In this document: piece by piece, positions 9,601-21,109 of the stretch
Layout: the number at the start of each line of letters is the position of its first letter
Position numbering within the stretch: the first letter of the stretch is position 1
Source of the DNA: Tethya wilhelma
Taxonomy: Eukaryota; Porifera; Demospongiae; Tethyida; Tethyidae
NCBI GenBank assembly: GCA_964030475.1
Contig: CAXIPT010000008.1
Coordinates: 1,592,828 to 1,656,827 of the forward strand
DNA: 64,000 nt
Reading direction: 5' to 3'
Position numbers and translations under genes: made by a program
Notes under the pieces: generated by a model
The model's input: only the letters and a program-made list of their open reading frames with translations
Databases searched by the model: none
Told to the model about the DNA's origin: nothing

Positions 9601-12600
9601 TGCAATTAGGACATGCTCATTATACAACAAACATTGTGGTATTCCTCTCATTTCAACGTTCTGTATACATCTAATGCTTTAACTATGCAAATTGTATGGT
9701 GCATACAATGAACACCAGCACTGTAGTAGTGTATACCTTGCTTTTTCAAACTGCACTATCTCCTTGAGTTGCTTCAAGACGCTCTCCTCAACAATGACCT
9801 CATCGAGGCCCGAGTGAGGAACCACACGGCGATCAAAGTCCTTCATTTTGAGCCTCCCCCTTAACTGCAAGTTAGCCCCCTGGAGCAAATCCTTCTGACA
9901 AACGACAGGGTTTTCCCCATCTCTAGAAACGGCAATGGACAGAGCAGAGAGAATGGCATTCTTAATGAAACCACCAGTCAGCTCAAAACGAAGAGCAAGG
10001 TCATTCTGTACAAATACAGACATATAATACAAGATGAACACCATTCATGAACGCACACAGAATTCAATAGCCTTGTTTACACACACTCTTTAAGGTGTAC
10101 TATACCCAATGCGACTTGTGTGCAAACACTTCCAATGCACATTCTAAACCAGTTTGGAGTAATGCAGATTGGAGTGTGTAAATGGAGCTAATGACAACAT
10201 AAATGAGGCCTATTTCCGACCTACCAGCTCAATGTCATCGGCCAGTTTCATCTGCTCTGGCATGTGTGACTCCCAGATGGCCTTCCGAAGGAGGTGATCA
10301 GGCTGACGGAATTCAATGGCGATCATGATCCTCCTGTGCATGGCCTCATCAAGGTCATAAGGTCGATTGGTAGCAAGAATAATGAGACCATCATGCCTGA
10401 AACAATACACACCATGAACACCACTAAACTTGAGAAAGTACTAGTATAGTCACAATACTTGCTTCACTATGATTTGGCAAGGTCAGTGAAACATTACATA
10501 TTTTGTGTTAGTACATGTAGAGTACCTACACTAGGGTCTTCGATAATACTACAAGTGAACTATAGTGGTCTCACCTCTCAATCTCAGTGAGAAGGAGGTT
10601 CACCTGATGACCTCCCATTTCCCTTGACTCAAAAATGGCCTCACACTCATCAAAGAACAAGATGGCATCATTGATCTTTGCCTCGCGGAAGATGAACTTA
10701 AAATTTTCACCAGCCGATATCACTCCCAGAGAAGGAAAATTGATCAAGAGCACCTGGAAGAGAAAAAAATACATTCTTTTACTTGTGTTCATCAATGGGA
10801 CTGGCCATGAATCTTTTAGGGCACAACAAAACTATAGCCACTGCATCAGTAAGAAGCTTTTATATACACATCACACAATCTGTTTACCCCCCCCCAACAC
10901 ACATATTTGTGGGCATGCATGTGAACACAACAAACTAGCTACTACATCAGAAACATAAATGGAGGCATTGCTTGACTTTATTTTAACCTTTTTGCTGAGC
11001 TTGTTAGCCAGAGCATTAGCCATCATTGTCTTGCCAGTTCCTGGTGGTCCGTGGAAGAGCATCACCATACCGGCACCATAGGTGATGGCATCATCAAGAC
11101 CCATTCGCTTGCGACATCGTTTGTAGGACTCAAAGTTACTGACTGTGTTGAGAATCAACTGCTTCTGTTCTTTGGGCAGAATAACCTACAAACCACACAA
11201 TAATCATCAGCTTATACCAACCACACTGTCCCCTGAGAGCACAGTAGCTGTGGATATCATAACAAAACCTAAAAAGGCTAACTAAGTAACTTGCTATAAG
11301 GTAAGGACCTACTTAGTTTATCGTGCTAGACCCTTTTTTTCTCTCCCTGTCGCATGTCAGGGGTAGAAAAAAAGGGTCTAGCTCGATGATTAAGACCTGC
11401 CATACACGTGAATTGTAGTACTATGAATAGAGTACCTGATCAAACTTGGTCTTTGGGAAGTAAAGATGAGAGCCTTCGACAATCTCAGAGAACTCTGTGT
11501 CCAGTCCAACACAGAAGTCCAACATACGTCTGTCAATCTCCACAGTGGCACTGGTAGGATCACCAGTCAGCCCAGAGTTATGGATGATGACCATTCCTTC
11601 GTGGACCAAGGTGGCACTCTTGTAGAAGAACTTCCTATGGAGGATCTGCTCCTCCAAATCCGCACAAAAGATTCGAAGCAACTCCCCAACTTGAACATAG
11701 TTGGCTGAGATACGGACATCATAATGTTGAAACTGCATTTGAACCAACAGAGCTTGCATAAGTGATATCCCTCTCTACAGTGATATACTCTGACCAACCC
11801 ACCTTGTTAGGCTGGATGACACTGCCAATCAGTGTAAGGAGGACATTCTTCTCAAAGTCACAGAGGTTGCGTGATTGCACCATGCGCTCCAACCGTGGAA
11901 TCCATGACCCAGCGGCCTTTGTGAGAGCAACTCTCTTGGAACATCTCTTCTCTTGGACTTTGGCCTTAGTCTCTGCCTCTCTCTGGAGTAAAGAAAATAC
12001 ACACATGGCTACTATAGTATCTATGGCCTACTATATGTATAGTGTTGTATTGTATACCGGTAGTTGAAATGTTATGTATGTGTGACATAGTTTTAAAAAA
12101 GTTGTTGGTCGATACCCACAAAATTTCTTGGACCATTAATGTTTGTCATATACACACACACACTGCTGACATCAGGTAAATGTGCCAAAGTATAACATAC
12201 CTTCTGTCGCTGGTACCTTTGGCTCTGTCTATAGCCACCATCATCATACTGAGCCTGCAGACAAAGGATAATTGAGAGTCAGTTACTCCAGAAATAGTAA
12301 CAAATGATAGTACCTCCATCTCAATCCTGGAGTCCATTCCCTTCACTTTCAACTTGAAGCCAATGAGCTTGAAATGGTCATCAAGATATTCCAAATCCTT
12401 CTTGTACGGTTTTAGCTTATCAGGATCAGTGTCCTCAGGCTCTCCCTCTTCTTCCTAAAGCCACCAAAACTATCTTACACACATGCTAAATACAATGTCA
12501 TGCATGCATGCAGTTTATGGTACCTCATCTTCCCCGGTAGCATCTTGCTTTCTCTTTTTCTCTCTCTCTCTCTCCTTGCGAAGGAGGATGTCCAGATCCA

Positions 12601-14519
12601 TGATATCCTCCTCCTGATCAGACTCATAGCCAGTAGCACCACCTTCTGTAGAACGGTAGGAGGCAGGGTACACACATGTGTAAAACACATCACACATTAT
12701 GTTATGATACTTGTCTATGAGTCAATGTTACTACAGTGGTTATGACAGTAGATGGTCACGGAAACATACCTGCCTCTTGGTCCTTAGGTGCAAGACCAGC
12801 CTGTGTATGAGATATGAAAATGAGTATCTGAAGACTTAATTTACAAACTATCCCTACATGATGCCACGGAATCTTTCCCTAGCTGATTCAAAGAAAACTG
12901 TAATGGAATCAGTTACTTTCAATGTTTACACAATGGTCACTACCCACAAAGCCTGTGGAAATGCATCACACAATTTAAAACCCTATCACGCCCTTCAAGA
13001 GAGTGTATTTACATGTACAACCTTTGACCATATATAATAATGGTGATTGGTCAATATTGTTTGCCCTTTCTAACTAAAGACAATGATGGAATGTAGTTAA
13101 TGAGATGGCACACTGATATGACCCTGCACCTGCAACCTCCCCTGGGGATAGCTAGGTGTGACTGACTCACCTCTGTTTCAATGGGGACGGCCATTGGGTG
13201 AGGAACCCCCTCATCATTAGTGAGTGGGGGTTGGGGCTGGGGGTCCACTTCCATCTCACCATCTTGGACAACTGGTACAGTGTCTTCTTTAGCAGTAGGA
13301 GCTGTATCTTCATCAAATTTAACTGATGGCTTCTCAACTAAGCCTGCTACCTTCAAGCCCAAATTTTCATCTCTGAAGAACAAAATTAATTTTAGTGAAA
13401 TGTGACATGCTGGCAACAGTGGGTCACTATTGACATCTATTAGTCTACTACAGTCTTAACAGTGTCACAGGATATGCCAAAAGACAACCACAATCAGTGA
13501 CAACACATACAGTGAATCACTACTGCTTGATCAACATAGAGCAATACACTTTATATTATTTATCTATAATTATACACATTACCATTATAGTGTCATCAAG
13601 AATGTCATTATTATATACACCACCACATTGAAACAATTATATACAATGTCATACCATACCTGTAGTGCTCACTGCCAGGCTCCTCTGCAATGACATCAGC
13701 AAGCTTGGTCTGCTCCAGTTTGAGGAACTCATTGCTCTTTAACTGAGAGCCCATGAGAGCTTTGCAGAAGTCAGAGTCGTAGGTGATGGTACTGGAGAGA
13801 ATGTAGCTATCTTGAACCTCGGGAAAGAACCCCTGTTGCATGTGCTCGCGGTCCTTGTCCAAGAACTCGAGCATTTCCTTCAGTGGGATGTTTAGGAACT
13901 GACAGGCACTCAGCACATCTGTACCATAGCTGAACCTCCCTTCTCTGTCATAGCCTGACTGCAATACCAGAGCATAGGTGGCAATTCGAGATTCACTTTC
14001 AGTGAACTTCAGCTTTTGGCAAAGACGAACGATCCTAGGAAGACAGGTCTCTCCATGTTTTTCCTTGGTAGCTTGAACTCGGGCTTGCACCACCTTTGAC
14101 AGTCGGTCAGATACCTAGAGCAACAAAGAAACAAAGTGTTTTGAGGTACTTGCCCGCATTTGCACATAGCAGCAACGCCCACACTTTTCCACCCCCACCA
14201 CGCCCCCGTTTCTTACCTTCCTCAAGGTTTCCAACTGGGTCTCAAAACCCTTCACGTCAATCTCTTTCTTCATGGCATGAGGTGTAAGCAAAGAAGCGCG
14301 CAGAGACGTCTTAGCGTCGTCGACTCTTTGCTCAATGCCTATAGAGGCCGCCATGTCGGTCAAATACTGTTCGTTCACTTCATTTGGGTTGTAGGATTCG
14401 GTTGGATCCTTGCTCAACAAAATGGCTTGTTTCTTTGTAAGCACAGAGAGGACAACAGGGCATTCACGTTGAATCTCCTGCAAGAAGGTAACGGGATCTT
14501 CCTTTAGCTCCTCAGCCAT
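6608..14519 (-). CDS. Double AAA+ ATPase (CDC48/SpoVK-like), interrupted by tandem duplication
   Basis: Exons on the minus strand: 14519-14217, 14114-13660, 13372-13171, 12800-12770, 12645-12524, 12454-12314, 12254-12201, 11982-11803, 11732-11436, 11185-10988, 10753-10575, 10396-10225, 10005-9737, 9599-9318, 7561-7375, 7311-7179 and 6726-6608. Counting one copy of the duplicated exons, they sum to 3,324 bases: a clean 1,107-residue frame. AAA domain 1 has Walker A GPPGTGKT (641-648) and Walker B ILFFDE (about 692-697). AAA domain 2 has GHPGTGKT (891-898) and ILVFDE (about 945-950). The N-terminal 590 residues are helical with a charged RERERE stretch, and no named domain is recognised. The GGFIKNAILSAL / GGNIKSAVFRAA segments are AAA lid helices. 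A protein remodelling ATPase is likely, with unknown substrate. The second copies (9128-8950, 8771-8600, 8380-8112, 7974-7693) cannot be added in frame. Confidence 0.85.
6826..6898. repeat. Foldback hairpin in last intron of the AAA gene
   Basis: Arms 6826-6856 and 6869-6898 are near-perfect reverse complements (core AGTCTAGTCCTAGACC) around a short loop. It lies between the last two coding exons and could be a tiny foldback transposon. Confidence 0.75.
7618..10867. repeat. 1,625-base near-perfect tandem duplication
   Basis: Unit A about 7618-9242 and unit B about 9243-10867, offset exactly 1,625. I see one difference: GACATC at about 9093 versus GATATC at about 10718, a Met/Ile change on the minus strand. 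Each unit carries four exons and their introns. Copies this similar are either very recent or two haplotypes joined in assembly. Confidence 0.95.
11321..11386. repeat. Foldback hairpin in AAA gene intron
   Basis: Arms 11321-11340 (TCGTGCTAGACCC then T7) and 11367-11386 (A7 then GGGTCTAGCTCGA) are near-perfect inverted repeats around a 26-base loop, in the intron between exons 11732-11436 and 11185-10988. Confidence 0.7.
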
Positions 14520-14797
14520 AGCGTTGACTTCGATACTGTCCAACTTCTGACTCCAAACTGAAAGCAACTGAATATTGCTAGCAAGCCACAGGAAGTTATA
14601 ATGCAAACTCACTGTGCACCGCGATGACGTGAAAATCTGAATCTATAAATAACCCAAAATCCTAAAAATAGATCCTGGGATTGGTAATGGTCGACCAGAG
14701 TGTACACACCCAGCATTGGTGCACCTCAATGACCTCTGATTTATACATGTATATAGTCTGGAGACTATTAACTGACCAGAGACACCCATCTTCAAAG
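14520..14797. promoter_or_regulatory. Divergent promoter between AAA ATPase and CDF transporter genes
   Basis: The two genes start 278 bases apart and read outward. On the minus strand a GTGAGT donor at about 14612 and a TTGCTTTCAG acceptor just upstream of the AAA start imply a non-coding first exon near 14613-14650 and an intron of about 50 bases. A shared promoter is inferred from spacing. Confidence 0.5.
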
Positions 14798-16260
14798 ATG
14801 TCTTCCACTGTGCATGTGAGGAGAAATGAGTCTTATGACAACATTGATATTATAGATGAGATAAGGTAAAACGTCTTGGACATGTTCATTGTGTGTTTAC
14901 ATGTCCAATTTTATTGTCAACTTTATACCCAACATGATTCTTTGTTTGTAGGACTGATAGACACTCTTCCACCAAAGATGATGAAGTATTTTCTGAGCAG
15001 CAGCAGCAGCATCATTCTCAGTCTCGACCTCCTCAACTTCACCTTCAAGATGACCACCAATCCCAGTCTGAGTATTGCTCTGAAATGGTTGAACCTTGCA
15101 CCCCTCCTCCTTCCCGATTCAGGATCAAATGGTCTACTGTCCTTCAGAGACAAGATGCCGGGAATGTTAATACCGAAAGCAGGCAAAGGCTTCCTCGAGC
15201 TGTAAGGCTCTATTATAAGAAACAAAAGAAAGATATTGCTACTTTACAAGAAGCAAGAAAACTCTCATCTGTCACTTCTGACTTTGATGCACATTTAATA
15301 GAGAAGCACATGAACAACCAAGAATCATCGAAGAAACGATTATGCAAACCAATTAAGTGCTGCTCCTGTATCCAACTCTCTACTGGTACTGCAGCAAGAC
15401 TAACACTCTCTGTTAATGTTCTCTTGCTCTTCATAAAGTTGGCTGCTACAATTCAATCAGGTTCATTGGCTGTCTTGTCCAGTCTAGTTGACTCAGTGTT
15501 AGACCTGTTCTCTGGAGTGGTCATAGGCATTAGTAGCTATCTCATCCGTCGCTACGATAGATATTACTATCCCATTGGCAGAAACAGACTGGAGCCTGTC
15601 GCTATTATCGTAACAGCATCAGTAATGGGAACAGCTGCACTACAAATCATCACATCTGCCATTGAAGACATAGCAGGAGGCAATGTGGATCCCAATATCA
15701 ACATCTTTTCAGGTGTCATAATAGGACTCACCGTTGTACTGAAGGCATGTCTCTATGTGCTGTGTAAGCAAGTGAACAACCCATCAGTACAAACACTCGC
15801 TGTGGACCACAGAAACGATATTGCTTCAAATATTGCCACTCTAGTATTTGGTCTCCTTGGAACGTATGTCTATCCATTAATCGATCCCATAGGGGCTATT
15901 CTGCTGTCCCTCTACATTATCGTGAACTGGGTTGTGGTGGGATACGAACAGCTGAAGAATTTGGTCGGCCATACAGCTGATCGCAGATTTTTGTCAAAGG
16001 TGACGTGGATTGCTGCCCATCATGACGAGCGAATCCAAACTGTGGATACCGTGAGAGCTTATACGTTTGGAGTGAATTATCTAGTTGAGGTTGATGTACA
16101 GTTAGCACCAGACATGCCTCTTCAAGAGGCTCATGATATAGGAGAGAGTCTACAGGTAAAAATAGAATCGCTAGATGAAGTGGAAAGAGCGTTTGTGCAC
16201 TTGGACTTTGAAACGTTACATTCTCCATCAATGGAACATACAGTTACAACTCCAAAATGA
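14798..16260 (+). CDS. Cation diffusion facilitator, Mn-type (SLC30/MTP-like)
   Basis: Two exons, 14798-14865 and 14952-16260, joined in phase, give 458 residues. The N-terminal cytosolic part (about 165 residues) is polar with a QQQQHH run. The membrane domain begins near residue 175 (ARLTLSVNVLLLFIKLAA). Transmembrane helix 2 carries DSVLD (D203 and D207) and helix 5 carries DHRND (D308 and D312). DxxxD at both metal-site positions is the signature of the Mn-CDF branch (plant MTP8-11 type). Zn-CDFs have HxxxD at one or both. The C-terminal cytosolic domain (about 365-450) has the CDF ferredoxin-like fold ending in VERAFVHLDFE. The likely reaction is proton-coupled export of Mn2+ into an organelle or out of the cell. 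Metal choice is inferred from the motif. Confidence 0.85.
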
Positions 16261-16365
16261 ACCTAAAATATGCTGTATTTATATTTTGTGTGTGTGTAAA
16301 TGTATATAGGCTCCGGAAGAAGTGTTATTTATGAGTTATATGTGCTGTACATTAATGAAGTGTTT

Positions 16366-18145
16366 CTAAACTAGTGCTTGTCTGATCAGTGTCTTCTGTC
16401 TTGGTTCCAAGAACTGGGGGAATGAGACTTGAAACTCAATAACGAGGTCTCCTCGTTCATTAGGGTCAGACACAAGAGGCATCCCCTCACCAACGACTCT
16501 CTTACGATGACCAGGACTGCAGTGACAGAAAACATTCTAAAAACATTTTGCATACATACATAAATACATAGATACACAGATATATACATACGTACATACA
16601 TACATACATACATACATAGACTAAATTAATTTTCAAGAAGTACAGTAAAAATGACACTTTCTTTCGAGTACCTGGCAATTTCATTGATTGGGACATTAAT
16701 GGTTCGTCCATCCAGTGTTGGGACCTCAATGAAGCCACCGGTGAGAGCCTAACACAGACACAAGAGAGAGCATTAGTGTTCCACGGTGCAAGTAACAACA
16801 ATAAATGGAGACAGGCACACACCACATACTAATATAGTGACACACACACACAATGCCATACACAGTGATACATACAATAACTAATGGTATTTCTGGCTGA
16901 TAGACAAGATCGTTGCCCTCTCTCTTGAACAATGGATGTGGCTTGTCCTTCAGAGTGAACACAATGTCAGCTATATACACACAAGAAAAATGTGATTACT
17001 CTCTACACAGTCACTAGTACTGTATACTGGTATACACACTCTACCTGGTATTTTGTGAGGGCCTTGATCTCCTTCTTTAGGGAAGGTGATCTTAGTGCCC
17101 TCTTTCCAGCCTCTCTTCACAGTTACTGTGAGGATCTTCTCTCTCATGCTAGTTGTCCTTCTGTCGTCATTAAGAACCTAACAGAGTGCACAATTCAAGC
17201 ACTTGTAGTGGAATATACATTGCTCTCATGCAAGCTCATACGATATCATCTACTGTATGCTTAGACCACAGAACACAGTCTCTGCATATGGAACCAGGAG
17301 TCCATAATTTGCCATGGTAGGTATCAACATATACCTTTCTTGAAATTTTCATTTTCTTAATGCATCCATTGAATACTTCTTCCAATGTGAGAGCTAAGTC
17401 TCTTTCAATTGGAGGATCTTGCTTTGGCTGAGCACGACCCTTCAGTCCACCAAATGTAGCAAATCCATCAGAATCAATTGCATTGTCAAAGTTGAACAAG
17501 TCTACAAGAAATATAATGATAAGTAGTAGCAGTGTAGTGAATGTAAGTACCACACACACATTTACCTGAAAATGGATTGTTACCCCCAAAGAAATCTCGG
17601 AAGACTTGTTCAGCATTACCGTGGAAGGTATAGCCTTCAATGAACTCTCCATCAGCTGTGGGTACTCCGCCTTTCAGCCCTTCCTCACCAAACTTGTCGT
17701 AACGTGCCTTCAGCTCAGCTACATTGATAGTACAATACAGTGTACAATGAAACGTGTGATACACTCAGTAAACATCTGTAACAAAACAAACAACTTTTGG
17801 CAATCATCAACACAATTAAATACACAGTAAATGTAAGCAATCACTTGAGCACTCTACTATGATGTCAGTGTGAGTTATCTGTTTTGCTTTCATGCATATA
17901 CCATTGCTGAGAATATCATATGCTTCTGCAAGTTCATCAAACTTTTTATCAGCTCCTGGACTCCTATTCTTATCAGGATGAAACTTCAGAGAAAGTTTTC
18001 GATATCTGTTGTAGAAAACAAAGCAGTCATCCTTTATATTTGTACATATGATCAGATCACTACAAAGCTAAACTCACGCTTTCTTTATGTCATTGTCCTT
18101 TGCATCCCTGGTGATACCAAGAACAGCGTAATAATCTTTCCCCAT
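16366..18145 (-). CDS. DNAJB13: DnaJ/Hsp40 co-chaperone, DNAJB13 orthologue
   Basis: Exons: 18145-18078, 18005-17902, 17718-17566, 17501-17335, 17177-17045, 16970-16882, 16748-16672 and 16516-16366. They sum to a 313-residue frame, close to human DNAJB13 (316). The J domain is N-terminal with HPD at residues 32-34. A G/F-like region follows ([13 protein letters not shown]), then two class II C-terminal beta domains with no zinc finger ([36 protein letters not shown]). The FGGL.GR..KQDP segment points to DNAJB13 rather than DNAJB1/4/5. In animals DNAJB13 is an axonemal radial-spoke protein of motile cilia and sperm. From memory, mammalian DNAJB13 lost the HPD aspartate (HPL). This copy keeps it. 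It starts head to head with MGME1, 82 bases apart. Confidence 0.9.
16551..16619. repeat. (CATA)n microsatellite
   Basis: An imperfect CATA/TACA tetranucleotide array inside the last DNAJB13 intron. The open frames across it are repeat translation. Confidence 0.9.
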
Positions 18146-18227
18146 AGTGCACAGATGTTTATCAACCACGGTTGCTAAGGCGTTGTCAAGCGCAATAACG
18201 TGAATAAGGTGGGCATTATTTAGAATA
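18146..18227. promoter_or_regulatory. Bidirectional DNAJB13/MGME1 promoter with RFX-like half-site
   Basis: Only 82 bases separate the two start codons. GTTGCTAAGG at 18171-18180 contains an RFX X-box half-site (GTTGCTA; AGCAAC on the other strand). The second half-site (CGTTG) matches poorly. RFX sites near the start are typical of ciliary genes, which fits DNAJB13. The site call is tentative. Confidence 0.4.
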
Positions 18228-20117
18228 ATGTTGCCGGCTGGATTTCCATTTCTGAGGCGAGTTTATTTGCTGGAATCGTTTCTTAGGATTGAAATACTAT
18301 CTTCCCTAAGACACCACAATAGATCTGCAAGTAAATGGCACACAATTCTTTCCGACAAAACACCGTATTATGAAGGAAGAACAAGAGTCTCCAGGAGATG
18401 TTTGTCAGTAGGTACTACTAGACTCAATTCTGCTATCAACAAATCTGTTAATGAGCTAGCAAATGAAGCTGGGGAAAGTGCAGCTTCACTGGATACTGTG
18501 GATGATGAGAAACCAAAGAGAAAGAGACGAAAGACAAAAACCGAAATAGATGATGCCACAGTTGAATCTGACAAGCTAGCAAAACCTAAACGAAAAAGTA
18601 GGTCAAAAAAGGCAGAAGTTGAGGAAGAAGCACAGGTACTTGTAGTAAATGTGGAGGATGTAGCTGATAAAGAGAAACCAAAGAAAAGAAGACGAAGAAC
18701 AAAGGCTGAAATTGAAAATGAAGCAACAGAAGCAGAAAGGGAATCCGACATACAACAAACTTCAGCAAAACCTAAACGGAAAAGGAGGACTAAAAAAGCA
18801 GAAGAAGAGGAGGAAGTTTTAGCTTCAGAAGATACTAAACCAAAGAAACGTAAGCGAAAGAAAAAAGAAGTGGTTGAAGAAGAAGAAGACGACACACTTG
18901 AGCCTTCGTACCCGTTTGAAGGTGGTACCAGTCTTTTAGCTACACTCAACAACCCTACAGAATACTCATCTGCCAGTGACGAATTTGGAACCATCTCGGA
19001 CATCTACAGTATTAGGAGAATGGACACTAGTGGAGGTCGATTCTACAGAGTCACTACTGCTAAAGGAGAAGTATGCTTCCCCAGTGTAACTACTGTCCTG
19101 AAACAAACTATGCCATTGGATGCCTTCTTTAGACTGCACAATTGGAGGAAGAGCATGATAAAAGAGCATGGGGTGAAAGGATTCAATATCATCAGCAGAG
19201 AGGTCAAGCAGTCTGGAACTAACTTTCATCAGGTATGTTATGTAATGTACTGTAGATGTTGCTGTGGTTGATGCTCAATGTATTTGTATAGGACCTAGAA
19301 GCAAGGCTGTTGTCAAAGGAATCAGCAGAGGATGGAGTTACTCCATTGAAGGTTTTTCCTTCCAGTCTCAAGAATAGTGGCTATATGCAGAGTGTTGAGC
19401 ATGTTCTCAAGGACATCAGTGATGTGAAGACACTGGAGGGAACAGTAACTCATCATGAGTTAGGCTATACTGGCACCTTTGACTGTGTTGCCAAATACAG
19501 GTAGGTNTGGCCGCGGGGTCATGGGTCCAGAACGAAAATAAGACCACGAAAACTTGTTTTCAAGGCCTGAAACGAAATTTTAACCGCACGAAAATTTCCC
19601 GCTATACGGTATATTGTTGTAGTACTCGGAAGTCTTTTTCCACTTGATTTTGAGTACAAAATGAAGGGAGGTGAAACACAATAGATCACCTTGTCTTCTA
19701 TTCTGTTTTCTGATGGTAAAATTGTTGTAACAGGTTTCAAAACATACTGTTAGTTTGAGTAAGAGTAGTTCTTTTCTCCCATTGTTCCAGATGATGACAA
19801 GTAATAAAAAAACATTGAAAATGTAATGAGACACGTATGGCTGCCATAGCAACAATATTTGTTTGAAGAACAAACTGGTTGGCTAGATCAACTGACATGG
19901 AGGTTGCTGTTGGCTAGTGGGTGCACGATGGATGAACTAATGGCACTTATTGTATTGTCAGAGATTGAGTGTAACTGGACAGTTGTTCAGGATGTGTACT
20001 AGTGTCTGGTCATGTTGACAGAGAAAACAATCTTCTCTTGTCTCTTCTTTCTTAAGCGTAGGTTGCAATTGTGTGGAAGAGTATAAACATCCACTGCAGC
20101 ATTCAACGCAAATTGTG

Positions 20118-20174
<57 letters not shown>

Positions 20175-21109
20175 ACAATCATCAGGGGTGATCTTTCTCT
20201 AATCGACTGGAAGACCTCTGGTAAGCCGAGACCGACCCTCAGTGACTGCTATGAGTACCCTCTACAAGCTGTGGCCTATGCTGGAGCCATCAATGATGAT
20301 CCCCACTACCCTTTTAAGGTGGGCCATCACCCCAGCCATGTTAGCAGTAATATCTAGAAGGCAGTACGATATGTGGTTGTGGTGGTGCTATGAAGGTTGG
20401 CACCTTTAGACACATGTAGCACAGTAACAGACATGATTTTGCAATAGAGCCTGTATGTGTATTTTTCATGTTAACCACTGTATGTTTTCTCTCTCTGTAT
20501 GTGTGTGTGTGTGTGTGTGTGTCTGTTTGGGGGGTGGGGGCAATGAAATACCATAATATTATAGAGCATTTTTCTTCAAGGGAAACAAATTTCACAGATT
20601 TGCTGACTATTAATGTTTTCACCAAATTTCATGTGTCAACATACCCCTATTGTGGATAGTGCTCATTATACTATTATTATCCTGACTACTAATAATTGAT
20701 CCTCCAACTTCTGCAGGGAAAATAGGCCCTGCCATATAGCTGGAAATTTTTGCAGTTTTCGTGTATCACGGTCCATCCACAAAATATTCTCTGTAACGTA
20801 CATTATGTATGGGCGTCGCACAGCTCATCCACAAAAGTTTAAAATCTTGATGACCACAAAACATTCCTGCTATATTATGGTATAAAATCATGTACCGTAA
20901 AATGCACTCTATATATCAATAATATCCTCAATTCTGTGCAGGTGAACAATGCTGTTATAGTTGTCGTCTATTCCAGTGGTGAGCCGGCTCACGCCCACCT
21001 CCTCTCTCACCAGGACTGCCTCAAGTACTGGAAGAAATGGCTAAAGAGAGTACAAGACTATCACACCAAGTCAGCTGGAGACTTGTCCAATGTCTACGTT
21101 GAGATCTAG
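18228..21109 (+). CDS. MGME1: Mitochondrial genome maintenance exonuclease 1
   Basis: Exons 18228-19232, 19292-19500, 20186-20318 and 20942-21109 give 504 residues in phase. MGME1 is a mitochondrial PD-(D/E)XK single-strand DNA exonuclease that trims flaps during mtDNA replication. Recognisable elements: FPSVTTVLKQTM, the NFH histidine (H334), the SVEHVLKDIS.V..LE segment, TFDCVA (D399), LIDWKTS (D411 and K413) and the final AHAHLLSHQDCLKYW. These match the MGME1 catalytic set. The N terminus (MLPAGFPFLRRVYLLESFLR) is Arg-rich and suits a mitochondrial presequence. Residues about 85-225 are an added low-complexity segment of four repeated KPKRKRR(K/S).K-acidic units, absent from vertebrate MGME1 as I recall it. 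The third intron holds microsatellites, transposon-like ends and an N at 19507. Confidence 0.92.
19555..19611. mobile_element. End of a TACCGTATAGCGGG-type MITE
   Basis: The sequence ending CGAAAATTTCCCGCTATACGGTA matches the right end of the complete element at 54934-55137. Only this end is clear. Degraded similar sequence near 20730-20800 may be the rest. It lies in an MGME1 intron. Confidence 0.6.
20119..20172. repeat. (TC)n(AC)n microsatellite
   Basis: A TC run followed by an AC run ending 13 bases before the third MGME1 exon acceptor, so length changes could affect splicing. A second GT run is near 20497-20522. Confidence 0.9.

Noticed and set aside
11421..11759. AAA-gene exon extended upstream through its ATG near 11758
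   Set aside because: Reading back past a good acceptor (TTCAAATGCAG at about 11733) is unnecessary. The exon joins the previous one in phase 0.
18368..19003. 211-codon antisense frame over MGME1
   Set aside because: Ser/Leu-rich shadow of the Lys/Glu repeats on the coding strand.
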